Origin: Fidelibacterota bacterium
GTDB lineage: Bacteria; Fidelibacterota; Marinisomatia; Marinisomatales; UBA1611
DNA length: 55,785 nt
Direction: 5' to 3'
Assembly: GCA_002708715.1 (NCBI GenBank)
Contig: PAPB01000033.1
Coordinates: 1-55,785, forward strand
Positions 1-7,882 of the stretch are shown piece by piece. The notes beneath the pieces were generated by a model, which was not told the DNA's origin, did no database searches, and worked only from the letters and a program-made list of their open reading frames with translations. Numbering within the stretch: the first letter of the stretch is position 1; each line of letters begins with the position of its first letter. A program made the translations under genes and the position numbers.

Positions 1-1794
1 TTCTAAAATTTTATTTTTTAGTAGATGATAATTATTGATTTTTTTATATAGCAAAGGATCATGAATCTTCAACTTTTCTAAAAGTTGTTTAGCTTTTAAA
101 TCATTGCCGATCTCTTTTAAAGCAAAATATACCCAGTTTGAATTTGTTGATAATATTGGAAATAAATATGCTGACTCATAAATAATATTTTCCATGCCTT
201 CTTTATCACCTAAAGATTTATAAGCTTGAGCCATTCCTTTGTAAATATGCGGATTAGGAGAACGTTTTATAAAATTATTAGCTTTATTTAGATACATGTT
301 TAATGCGCTTTGATCATTTGTTTTGGTTCCAAGATCCAATAACCCTTTTAGGATATAGTTATCATATTTTAAATGCAATGGTCCTGGATTGTTGATATCT
401 AATAATAATTCATAATCTTTCATACCTGATTTTTCAAATTGATCAAGGATTTTCAATTTTTGAAAAGTAGCAATCATATAGAAAAAACATAAAGAAGGGA
501 TTAGGGAACCTATAATAATCAGAATTTTTACTTTCTTAATTTTATATTCTAATAATTTTTCATTATGAGATATATATATAATGATTATAAATATAATCCA
601 ATGTACTAAAGATACTCTAAACGGGAATTCAGTTTGATTATGAAGAAAGATTGGAAATAAGATCGCAATTAATGGAAGATTTTCTTTTATTTTGTATCGT
701 GAAATTATAATTAAATAAGATAAAAATAATATAATAAAACCAATTATTGGAGACACTCCACCTTCGGAAACCCAAAGTAATATTTCATTATGAGGATGAT
801 CCCAATGTTGAGATAATATTGATGGATTAACGTCTTCTCTTTTTTTATTCCTTGATGCAATTTCTTCTCTAAATTTTTTTGAAAAATTAGAATATCCTAT
901 TCCACTTATTATATTTTTTTTCCAGAGATCAAAGGTTGTATCATATAACTCTAGCCTAATTGAACCACTATTTATACGGTTTTTCATCGTTCTTGAAAAA
1001 TCTTTTTGTATTATTTTTGGTGATAAATAACCAATTAATAAACCAGAGATCATAAATAATAAAAATTTTTGGAATAGTTTTTTTTTAATTTTTATTTTAT
1101 GTATTTGAAAAAATATTGTTAATGAAAAGCCTATAATACCCATATTTGACTCGAGAAGAATTATTAAAATAGAACTAAAAAGTGTAACTGTATATATTAA
1201 TGCTCTTTTAAGTTGAAAGGTTTTTATTAAGTGATCTTGATTTAATAAAAATAAGCAAATACCAGATCCAGTGGCCATGAAGCTTGCCATGTTATTCACT
1301 TGTTGAAAACTTCCATAGGGTCGAGATTTTTTTTGAAGGATAAAATTATTTTCTAATCCAAGTTCATAGTATTGTATAATTCCAATAATGGATTGTATTC
1401 CAATACCTATTAAAATAATATAAAGTAAATTTAGTTTGTCAATTTTTGAAAAGTTGAATTGTAGAAGAGAAGAAAAAAATAAAAAACCACCCCCAAGAAA
1501 AACCATAGGATATATAGAATAACTTTGTAAATCATTATTTTGATAGAAAATAGGTAACACGAGAAATAAGCATCCAATAAATATTAATATTTGAATTTTA
1601 CTATAAACAAATTGTTTATCGATATAGATTTTAAAAAATGAGATGCCAATTAATATAGAAATAAAAACCCAACCAATAATATTATAGGGTAGATACAGAC
1701 CTCTTCCTCCTACATTTGATGAATAATAATGTATTCCAAAAAGGAAGTATGCTGTAAGCATATAGATGAAAATACTTTTTAATTTGATTTTCAT
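1..1794 (-). CDS. O-antigen ligase / PglL-type O-oligosaccharyltransferase-like membrane protein (C-terminus cut off)
   Basis: The minus frame is open from an ATG at 1794 to the window edge, giving at least 598 residues with no stop. The first ~420 residues are a series of hydrophobic membrane segments. A Wzy_C-type motif, HPHNE at residues 333-337 followed by LLWVSEGG, lies in a large periplasmic loop after about eight or nine segments, as in the WaaL/PglL family. These enzymes move a lipid-linked glycan to lipid A or to a protein Ser/Thr. After the last membrane segment (~residue 430) comes a soluble, helical, TPR-like tail, which favours the PglL/Wzy_C_2 arrangement over plain WaaL. It is divergent from the T9SS cargo at 1906. 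Acceptor specificity cannot be read from sequence: LPS core, T9SS cargo or pilin (a pilus locus lies at the other end) are all possible. Confidence 0.72.
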   Translation of the reverse strand, partial: MKIKLKSIFIYMLTAYFLFGIHYYSSNVGGRGLYLPYNIIGWVFISILIGISFFKIYIDKQFVYSKIQILIFIGCLFLVLPIFYQNNDLQSYSIYPMVFLGGGFLFFSSLLQFNFSKIDKLNLLYIILIGIGIQSIIGIIQYYELGLENNFILQKKSRPYGSFQQVNNMASFMATGSGICLFLLNQDHLIKTFQLKRALIYTVTLFSSILIILLESNMGIIGFSLTIFFQIHKIKIKKKLFQKFLLFMISGLLIGYLSPKIIQKDFSRTMKNRINSGSIRLELYDTTFDLWKKNIISGIGYSNFSKKFREEIASRNKKREDVNPSILSQHWDHPHNEILLWVSEGGVSPIIGFIILFLSYLIIISRYKIKENLPLIAILFPIFLHNQTEFPFRVSLVHWIIFIIIIYISHNEKLLEYKIKKVKILIIIGSLIPSLCFFYMIATFQKLKILDQFEKSGMKDYELLLDINNPGPLHLKYDNYILKGLLDLGTKTNDQSALNMYLNKANNFIKRSPNPHIYKGMAQAYKSLGDKEGMENIIYESAYLFPILSTNSNWVYFALKEIGNDLKAKQLLEKLKIHDPLLYKKINNYHLLKNKILE

Positions 1795-1905
1795 AATTAA
1801 TGATTATTTTTACAGTATATATATTTTTTAAAGCTTTTTAAGCAAATATATAATTTGATTGGTTAAGTTTAGTAAATAATTATAACCATAGTATTAATTT
1901 TTATT

Positions 1906-3342
1906 GTGAAATTTTTTCAATTACTAATCTTAACGACTTACCTCCTCTCTTTCCTTTTAGGTCAGGATTTTTCTATAAAATTTGATGGGCAAAATGATTA
2001 CGTTATCATTCCTGATCACTCTTCTCTTGATTTAACACAAGACTACACGCTTGAGGCTTGGATATTTCCTGAGTCATTTTCTTGGTTGGGTGGCATTATT
2101 TCAAAATATCACACAAATGCTGCTAATGGATATTTACTAAGGCTAACGCATCAATCACCTTACACAGGTATAGGATTTGATGAACTCGTTACAGCTACTA
2201 ATCTTTTGGATGCTAATCAATGGTCTCACATTGCCGCGATAAAAGAGGGTGGGGATCGCAAGCTTTTTATTAATGGTGTAGAATATCCTCTTTCTGGTAG
2301 CTCGTTAAATGTTGTGGAAAACAATAATCCTATTCGTATTGGCTCTGATTATGGTGGTAGATATTTTGATGGACGGATTGATGAAGTAAGAATTTGGAAT
2401 GTAGCTAGACTGCAAACAGAAATAATATCAGCTATGGACACATTACTTACTGGCGAAGAATTAGGATTAGTGGCATATTATAATTTTAATGATGGAGTCG
2501 GTGATACATTATTCGATCAAACTAGCAATGGTCATGATGGTACACTTGTTGGAAATCCGTCATGGGTAGATGGCTTTACCCTTTCAGGTATGCTTGGAGA
2601 TGTAAATTTTGATGAGATATTAAATGTCTATGATGCGGTCATGCTTGTTGCAATTATGCTTATGCATGAAACTGGTACAGATCTACAGTTAAATGCTTGT
2701 GACACAAATGAAGATGGAATTATTAATATTGAAGATATCGTATTGCTTTTTCAATGGATCTTAGAAATTGATCCTGATTCTCGTAGAAGTATAACATCTG
2801 GAGAGTATACACAAAATGATGAATTTATTTCTATTTCATCAAATGGTGAGATAGCTGGATTTGAACTAGTGTTTTTAGATGAACATTTTATTCAAAATCT
2901 TGATTTGCCTCAAGGATGGGCTTGGAATAAAAATGATGATCGGTTAATAGCATATAGCACAGATGGTTCACACCTTCCAGAAAACTTTTTTATTAGTTTG
3001 CCGAAACCAGATATTCTAAAAAGCTTAAAGTTAGTTGGTTGGGGAAATTCTAAAGTTGAAGCAAAGAGGAATATTGTTCCAACGTCATTCAATATTCAAT
3101 CTGTACCAAACCCATTCAACCCTGGATGTTTAATTTCTTTTGAGATTTTAGATAAGAAAAAAGTAAAGATTGATGTTTTTAATGCCAACGGCCATTATTT
3201 GGAAACTATCAATCACCAAATTTTTCAAAAAGGTAATCATCAGGTTTATTGGCAGCCACAAAATTTTGCTTCAGGTATATATTATATTAGGATATCAGAT
3301 AAAAAGAATAGCCAAATACATAAAGTCTTATATTTAAAATAG
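1906..3342 (+). CDS. Secreted LamG-dockerin protein with T9SS C-terminal domain
   Basis: GTG start giving a clear signal peptide (KFFQLLILTTYLLSFLLGQ). Residues ~22-226 are a LamG/concanavalin A-like jelly roll (FDGQNDYV start, RIDEVRIWN near its end), a fold that commonly binds glycans. Residues ~231-290 form a dockerin-type pair of calcium loops, DVNFDEILNVYD and DTNEDGIINIED, both with the D-x-N-x-D...D spacing. Residues ~399-478 are a PNPFNP-type FlgD-like domain ending in KVLYLK, the usual T9SS type A sorting tail. No enzyme motif was seen, so it is probably a cell-surface binding or scaffold protein. The stop codon is embedded in the Shine-Dalgarno of the PNGase F gene, so the two are co-transcribed. 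A dockerin next to a cohesin-like domain is notable. Confidence 0.85.
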   Translation: MKFFQLLILTTYLLSFLLGQDFSIKFDGQNDYVIIPDHSSLDLTQDYTLEAWIFPESFSWLGGIISKYHTNAANGYLLRLTHQSPYTGIGFDELVTATNLLDANQWSHIAAIKEGGDRKLFINGVEYPLSGSSLNVVENNNPIRIGSDYGGRYFDGRIDEVRIWNVARLQTEIISAMDTLLTGEELGLVAYYNFNDGVGDTLFDQTSNGHDGTLVGNPSWVDGFTLSGMLGDVNFDEILNVYDAVMLVAIMLMHETGTDLQLNACDTNEDGIINIEDIVLLFQWILEIDPDSRRSITSGEYTQNDEFISISSNGEIAGFELVFLDEHFIQNLDLPQGWAWNKNDDRLIAYSTDGSHLPENFFISLPKPDILKSLKLVGWGNSKVEAKRNIVPTSFNIQSVPNPFNPGCLISFEILDKKKVKIDVFNANGHYLETINHQIFQKGNHQVYWQPQNFASGIYYIRISDKKNSQIHKVLYLK

Positions 3343-3355
3343 GAGAGAAAATATT
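3341..3355 (+). promoter_or_regulatory. Shine-Dalgarno placing an AUU start codon for the PNGase F gene
   Basis: AGGAG at 3341-3345 overlaps the previous stop codon and sits 7 nt before ATT at 3353. The frame is closed by TAA at 3335-3337, and no ATG, GTG or TTG lies between that stop and the GTG at 3428. Starting at the GTG would delete the signal peptide, whereas starting at 3353 gives KIIQLIFFLLCSLYGD, a textbook export signal. Confidence 0.62.
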
Positions 3356-5035
3356 AAAATAATTCAGCTTATATTTTTTTTACTTTGCTCCCTCTATGGA
3401 GATACAACAATTGTTGCTTTTGATGCTGTGCACCAATCTTTTGGTAGTTTGGGAAATAATCGCACTGTAATTGACACGATTCATTTTCCTGACTCCAATA
3501 TGGGATACTCAGAAATTATTATGGAAGTGAATCTTGAGTGCCCTAATGGTGGATGTGATCCTTGGGATAGAAAGGCAAAAATATCGGTTAAGCATATAGA
3601 TGAGTGGTTTGAAATTGGACGATATGTAACGCCCTATGGTGTAGGGTGTGGATGGGTTTTTGATGTTACGGATTATCGCTCTCTGCTTCAAGGAGAAGTA
3701 TCGTTAAAATCTTATATTGATACCTGGGTAAGACCAGGTTGGTTGGTAACAATTAAGTTTAATTTTATATCTGGTGTCCCTGAATATCCATATACAGTTA
3801 TTAGAAATATTTGGAACGATGATTATATAGTATATGGAGATGAGACTAACCCAGTTAATATCCCATCTATAACTGAGTATATCCCAAGTGATGTAGAAAA
3901 TATTTCTCTTAGGATGATTACAACTGGACATGGACAAGGGAATACAGATAATGCAGCAGAGTTTTCTTATCGAATACATGATATATATATTAATGGAGAG
4001 ATAGGTTTCTCACATGATTTTTGGAGAGATGATTGTGCATCAAACCAATGTTCTCCGCAGAATGGAACTTGGCAGTATGATCGCGCAGGTTTTTGTCCTG
4101 GTGATAAAGTATTTTTTGAAGATTTTAACTTAACAGGATATGCTCCAAATGGCGGTATAATGACCTTGGATTATGTACTTGAAGATTATATTAATTATTG
4201 TTCTCCAAATAATCCAGCATGTGTAGATGGTTCAACATGCTCACAATGTAATTATAATAATTCTGGTCATACTGAACCATTTTATTACCTTGGATCGCAT
4301 TTAGTCATTCATACAGAATCATATCATTCAAATGCAGATACATATTTTCAAATAATAGATCAGGATTCATCCGATGAGTATATTGAATTATATTTGGAGA
4401 ATTATATTCCAATTTATGGTTTTCAATTAATGATAGATTTAAATGATTTAGAAGGAGTCGACCTTACGAATATTGAATTTGAAAATGTAAATGGTGGTCG
4501 AGCTGAGGATGCGGGTTGGACTATTGGTATTAATGATTCTGGTATGGTAATAGGTTTAGCCCAAGAAACAGGGCTTCCAATTGCTGAGGGTGAGGGTATT
4601 CTTACAATGATGCTTTGGAATATACAAGATTATCCTCAAATGTTTGGATCTATTACTATTAGCGATTTAAATGTCTCAGGATATTTTGGTGCCCAAGTAT
4701 CAAGTGAAATTGGTGTTCCTTTAGAGATTAATTCTATTCTTAATACAAACCAATCTAATCTGTTACCAATAGAAACTAAATTATATTCGGCATATCCTAA
4801 TCCATTTAATCCAAATGTAAAAATATCATTCGATATTTTTAAAGAATCAAATGTTCAATTATCTATATTTGATGTGCAAGGAAAAAAAATAGATAGTTTG
4901 ATTAAGTCTAAAAATATGAAACCAGGAAATTATATTTTTGAGTGGGATGGATCAAAATATTCTAGCGGTATGTATTTTTATACTCTCCAAACAGACTATT
5001 TTATTCAAACAAATAAAATGATATTAATCAAATAA
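3353..5035 (+). CDS. PNGase F-like peptide-N-glycosidase with cohesin-like domain and T9SS tail
   Basis: 560 residues from the proposed ATT start. Residues ~25-320 align by eye with PNGase F of Elizabethkingia (EC 3.5.1.52), which cuts N-glycans from asparagine. Shared landmarks are ECPNGGCDPWDR (Elizabethkingia: ECPNKTCDEWDR), WFEIGRYVTPY, DVTDYRSLL and DRAGFCPG. The catalytic Asp60 equivalent is Asp72 and the Glu206 equivalent is Glu203. The Glu118 equivalent is Asp123 (YIDTW for YTETW), a conservative change at a substrate-contact residue. Residues ~325-465 look like a cohesin-type beta sandwich (IYGFQLMID...). Residues ~476-560 carry YPNPFNP and a FlgD-like T9SS sorting domain. Expected to act on the cell surface or outside, upstream of the mannosidases at 13633 and 20181. 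Its 3' end lies 7 nt from the convergent selenoprotein gene. The comparison is from remembered family sequence, not an alignment run. Confidence 0.86.
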   Translation: MKIIQLIFFLLCSLYGDTTIVAFDAVHQSFGSLGNNRTVIDTIHFPDSNMGYSEIIMEVNLECPNGGCDPWDRKAKISVKHIDEWFEIGRYVTPYGVGCGWVFDVTDYRSLLQGEVSLKSYIDTWVRPGWLVTIKFNFISGVPEYPYTVIRNIWNDDYIVYGDETNPVNIPSITEYIPSDVENISLRMITTGHGQGNTDNAAEFSYRIHDIYINGEIGFSHDFWRDDCASNQCSPQNGTWQYDRAGFCPGDKVFFEDFNLTGYAPNGGIMTLDYVLEDYINYCSPNNPACVDGSTCSQCNYNNSGHTEPFYYLGSHLVIHTESYHSNADTYFQIIDQDSSDEYIELYLENYIPIYGFQLMIDLNDLEGVDLTNIEFENVNGGRAEDAGWTIGINDSGMVIGLAQETGLPIAEGEGILTMMLWNIQDYPQMFGSITISDLNVSGYFGAQVSSEIGVPLEINSILNTNQSNLLPIETKLYSAYPNPFNPNVKISFDIFKESNVQLSIFDVQGKKIDSLIKSKNMKPGNYIFEWDGSKYSSGMYFYTLQTDYFIQTNKMILIK

Positions 5036-5042
5036 TTTAATT

Positions 5043-6287
5043 TTATGGGTGTTGAACCCATTGAGCATTATATAAATCGATGAAAGCAGGCGCAATTTTA
5101 TTTGAAATAGTATTCTCAGCAAGATTATATAAGATACCTATTCTTCCTGATTCTGGTCCGGCATGACGACCATTATTCTGAGTTCTTCCTTTCCAATGGC
5201 CGATAATAACCATTTCAAATTTAGTGAAACGGTCATTATTAATATCATAAGTAGCGCTACCAAGTAGATCTGTTTTTATGCTATGATTTAGTTCATGTGT
5301 TGGGGTCCAATCATTTTCACCTAATTTCCATTCTCCTTTTGCAACTGCTTCTGATTCTCCAGATATTTTAAATTCTAAAGTAGATTTATTTATGTTAGTT
5401 AATTTGACAACTAGATTTGCTTTTTCTATTTCTTCTGGTGCGAAAGGTAAGGTCTGTCCTCTAACATTATCTACAAGATGGAAGCGAAATAACCTATCTT
5501 TAATAATTTGTGGACATTCTTGAATTGATCCTATGATTTTTGTTTTTGGAACCCATAGTCTTGACTCTTCTTTACTAAACCAAACATAATCCATATTCCA
5601 TCTATCACCTCTTTCAGAATGAATAGGTGGATCTGAAAAAAGATCAGCTTTAGCTCCTTTTAAAATTAATCCTTCTTTTGGATAGCTATCTTCCCATCTG
5701 TGAGAAGTAGAAGGCGAAAAATCCTTTGGCAGTTTTTTATCTTCCTCAGAAATCTTTTTCCATTTTTCTAATCCTTCTTTAATAGTTTTAATAACAACAT
5801 CTGGGTTTAGTGAGTTTACTGAACTTAAAAGTTTACCACTTGGACTGCATACGTAAATACCTTGTCTAGATCCTCCGACTTTTCTGTAGTGTCCTTTATT
5901 GGCAATCTGTTGAAAAAGAGTAGCATCTTCTTCTTTAGCCCCTTGCAGTCGCCACACTTCATCTGTTGCAGGAATAAATTTTTTTGATATGTTAATTAAT
6001 CTTGGATCTGACCAGACGGACCGTCTGCCTGCTGCGCCATTATTTCATGTGCAGCCTAGTGGATGTCCATTCATTACCCATAGTAGCAAAGGTTTTTGAT
6101 ATTGATCAGAATCAATTAAGCCATCATAAAACGTACTTCGCCAAGGAATTTCGGCCCAAGCTAATTCCTTTTTAGTGGGTTTTATAAAATCCTGCCACAT
6201 TTTATATGTATTCTCATTTAAATCAAATGGATTTTGTTCTATTAAATTTCCAAAAGAGAACAAAATAACAAATAATAAACTTTTCAA
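5043..6287 (-). CDS. Candidate selenoprotein: secreted thioredoxin-like protein with CTU (Cys-Thr-Sec) motif
   Basis: Two same-frame reading segments (6287-6048 and 6044-5043) are separated only by TGA at 6047-6045. Read through, they give one 414-residue protein with a signal peptide (KSLLFVILFSFGNLIEQ) and Sec at position 81. The context KPLLLWVMNGHPLGCT-U-NNG...VWSDPRLINISKKFIP has the shape of a thioredoxin-like domain (a KPxLL strand, a Cys-containing turn, then a helix and 'FIP' strand). The redox pair would be Cys79/Sec81. A SECIS-like hairpin with a GGUC apical loop follows. The remaining ~300 residues (VRGQTLPFAP, MVIIGHWKGRT) are of unknown function; homologues probably carry Cys at the Sec site. 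It is the last gene of the minus-strand TonB receptor/SGNH cluster. The alternative is a pseudogene with one nonsense mutation, but the long intact downstream frame and the hairpin argue against that. No sel genes lie in the window. Confidence 0.78.
6013..6027 (-). promoter_or_regulatory. Bacterial SECIS-like hairpin downstream of the UGA
   Basis: The minus strand reads CAGACGGTCCGTCTG: a perfect 6-bp stem (CAGACG/CGUCUG) closing on GUC, so GGUC is at the apex. E. coli fdhF SECIS also presents GGUC at its tip for SelB. The loop G lies about 23 nt after the UGA, inside the accepted window of roughly 16-37 nt for bacterial SECIS elements. It is the strongest hairpin in the area and lies entirely inside the coding frame (…AGRRSVW…), as bacterial SECIS must. 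Confidence 0.72.
6045..6047 (-). other. In-frame UGA, proposed selenocysteine codon
   Basis: TCA on the plus strand, read as TGA on the minus strand. It is the only stop in 415 codons of the frame. It follows TGC ACA (Cys-Thr) and precedes AAT AAT GGC (Asn-Asn-Gly), at a position expected for a redox-active residue of a thioredoxin-like fold. Confidence 0.75.
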
Positions 6288-6362
6288 TCAATGGCCTCTC
6301 TATTATATAAATTTACATTTATATAACTCAAGATAGAATAGATACAAATTTTGTAGGTTAAT

Positions 6363-7043
6363 TTAAATAAATTCATTAATTACTTTACTCCAATTATTAT
6401 ATCCAGCTTCATTAAGATGGACACCATCAAAAGTAAACTGTTTAGAAAGCATACCACTATTATCTAAAAAGAAACTATGTAGATCAATTAATTTATAATA
6501 TTTTTGCTTAATATTTTTTTTGAGTATGGTATTAATTTGATTTATTTGTTCTTTAAGATGCACTTCATGTTTTGGAAAAGACCCAGTAAGGTCATAAAAA
6601 ATTTTCTCATTAATTGGTAGGGTTGTTTGAAGGTAAAATTGAGTTTCAGGAGTATGCTTATTAACTAATTCTGTGATTTGAATAATATTGCTAGCAACCG
6701 TAAGAGGTGTGATGTTTTTACGGTTGGGTGAATCAGTATTAAAAATATCATTTATTCCAATAAGCAAAAATATGCTAGAAGGTTTATAAAAATAGATTTC
6801 ATTTAACCTTGCCAAAACACCTAATGTAGTATCTCCCGATATTCCTCTATTAACAATATTATTAGATTTAAAGTATTTATTCCAGTCTTCACCGCCTTCT
6901 GTAATACTATCTCCCAACATTACTATTTTTTTAAACCCTATTGGCATTTTATCAAAATCAGCACAACGTTTATAATAGAATTCTTTTTGATCTGGGGTAT
7001 GATTTGGAATACGAAGTTCAGATTTTTTATAAAAATTTTTCAA
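6363..7043 (-). CDS. SGNH/GDSL-family hydrolase (esterase)
   Basis: 226 residues from a TTG start at 7043. The start is uncertain because the frame stays open upstream and no Shine-Dalgarno is visible. All four SGNH blocks are present: GDSI with nucleophile Ser46, GISGDTTLG (oxyanion Gly), IGIND (Asn), and FDGVHLNEAGY with Asp206 and His209. The family includes carbohydrate acetylesterases and PAF-acetylhydrolase-like enzymes. No signal peptide is seen, unlike its neighbour. It closely resembles the upstream gene at 7082-7831 (NRGISGD-TLG-LxRLxEIxFYKP), so the two are tandem duplicates 38 nt apart. A role in removing acyl groups from imported glycans is inferred from the mannosidase context; substrate unknown. 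Confidence 0.82.
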   Translation of the reverse strand: MKNFYKKSELRIPNHTPDQKEFYYKRCADFDKMPIGFKKIVMLGDSITEGGEDWNKYFKSNNIVNRGISGDTTLGVLARLNEIYFYKPSSIFLLIGINDIFNTDSPNRKNITPLTVASNIIQITELVNKHTPETQFYLQTTLPINEKIFYDLTGSFPKHEVHLKEQINQINTILKKNIKQKYYKLIDLHSFFLDNSGMLSKQFTFDGVHLNEAGYNNWSKVINEFI

Positions 7044-7081
7044 TGTATCTGGTTTGGTTATAGAAATTCTTTTACGTGTTT

Positions 7082-7831
7082 TTAATTGTTATTTAAACTA
7101 GTAATCAATTTAAGATTTTCTTGAACCCAAAGGTCATATCCATTTTCATTTAGGTGAACACCGTCACTGCTCATATTTTTATTCATATTCTCTTTATTAT
7201 TAATAAAAGAAGAATATAGATCAATGACAGTAAAATTTTTATTAGTTTTTAATATTGTATTTGTTCTTTTTACTTGGTCATTAACTGATGGAGTAAAATT
7301 ATTATGTAGAAAATTATAGTCAACATTTTTTACTTCTATATATTGATTATTATTTATGGGAAGAATGGTATAAATAAAGATTTTTGTATTAGGCGATTGT
7401 AATTTTATTATGTCTGCGATTTTGAAAATATTATTGGCAACATATTCGGGTGTTATATGTGGATTTTGTGTGTTGTCTGCAAAGAATTCATTAATCCCGA
7501 TCATTATAAACACTGCTATGGGTTTATAAAAAATAATTTCATCTAATCTATTTAAAATACCAAGCGTATAATCGCCAGAGATACCTCTATTGACAATGTT
7601 ATTTTTTTTGAACCTTTTGTTCCAGTCTCCACCACCTTTAATTATGCTATTACCTAAAAATACTATTTTATTTTTACCAATTGGTTTGTTTTTAAATTCT
7701 TTAATCCTATTAAAATAGAAAGTTTTTTGCCAATCAAGCTGTCCATTAATTTTTGTTGTATTATCAGGATATAGATTATGGTGAGTAATACAGCCAGAGA
7801 AAAAAACTGAAAATAATATAACAGTTTTCAT
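7082..7831 (-). CDS. SGNH hydrolase-like lipoprotein, tandem paralogue
   Basis: 249 residues from ATG at 7831. The N-terminus KTVILFSVFFSGC is a short lipoprotein signal with Cys14 as the likely lipidated residue, so the protein should sit in the envelope. SGNH landmarks: GNSI (Ser62, with Asn replacing the usual Asp before the Ser), GISGDYTLG, IGINEFF (Glu replacing the Asp after the block III Asn), and SDGVHLNENGY (Asp223, His226). The catalytic Ser, Asn, Asp and His are all kept, so it may still be active despite the two flanking changes. Second gene after the TonB receptor, 51 nt downstream. Deacylation of glycans at the cell surface is an inference. Confidence 0.82.
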   Translation of the reverse strand: MKTVILFSVFFSGCITHHNLYPDNTTKINGQLDWQKTFYFNRIKEFKNKPIGKNKIVFLGNSIIKGGGDWNKRFKKNNIVNRGISGDYTLGILNRLDEIIFYKPIAVFIMIGINEFFADNTQNPHITPEYVANNIFKIADIIKLQSPNTKIFIYTILPINNNQYIEVKNVDYNFLHNNFTPSVNDQVKRTNTILKTNKNFTVIDLYSSFINNKENMNKNMSSDGVHLNENGYDLWVQENLKLITSLNNN

Positions 7832-7882
7832 CGATTTAAAGTATAAAACGTTTTATAGAATTAATGTAATCTTTAGATTATT

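Noticed and set aside
3428-5035. GTG at 3428 as the start of the PNGase F gene
   Set aside because: It has no Shine-Dalgarno and would remove the signal peptide encoded immediately upstream, although the protein carries a T9SS tail that requires export.
5957-6047. Reading 5043-5957 and 6045-6287 as two genes or as a frameshifted pseudogene
   Set aside because: Both lie in the same frame with a single TGA between them, the intervening 29 codons are open and protein-like, and a SECIS-like hairpin follows, so a selenoprotein explains it better. A nonsense mutation is not fully excluded.
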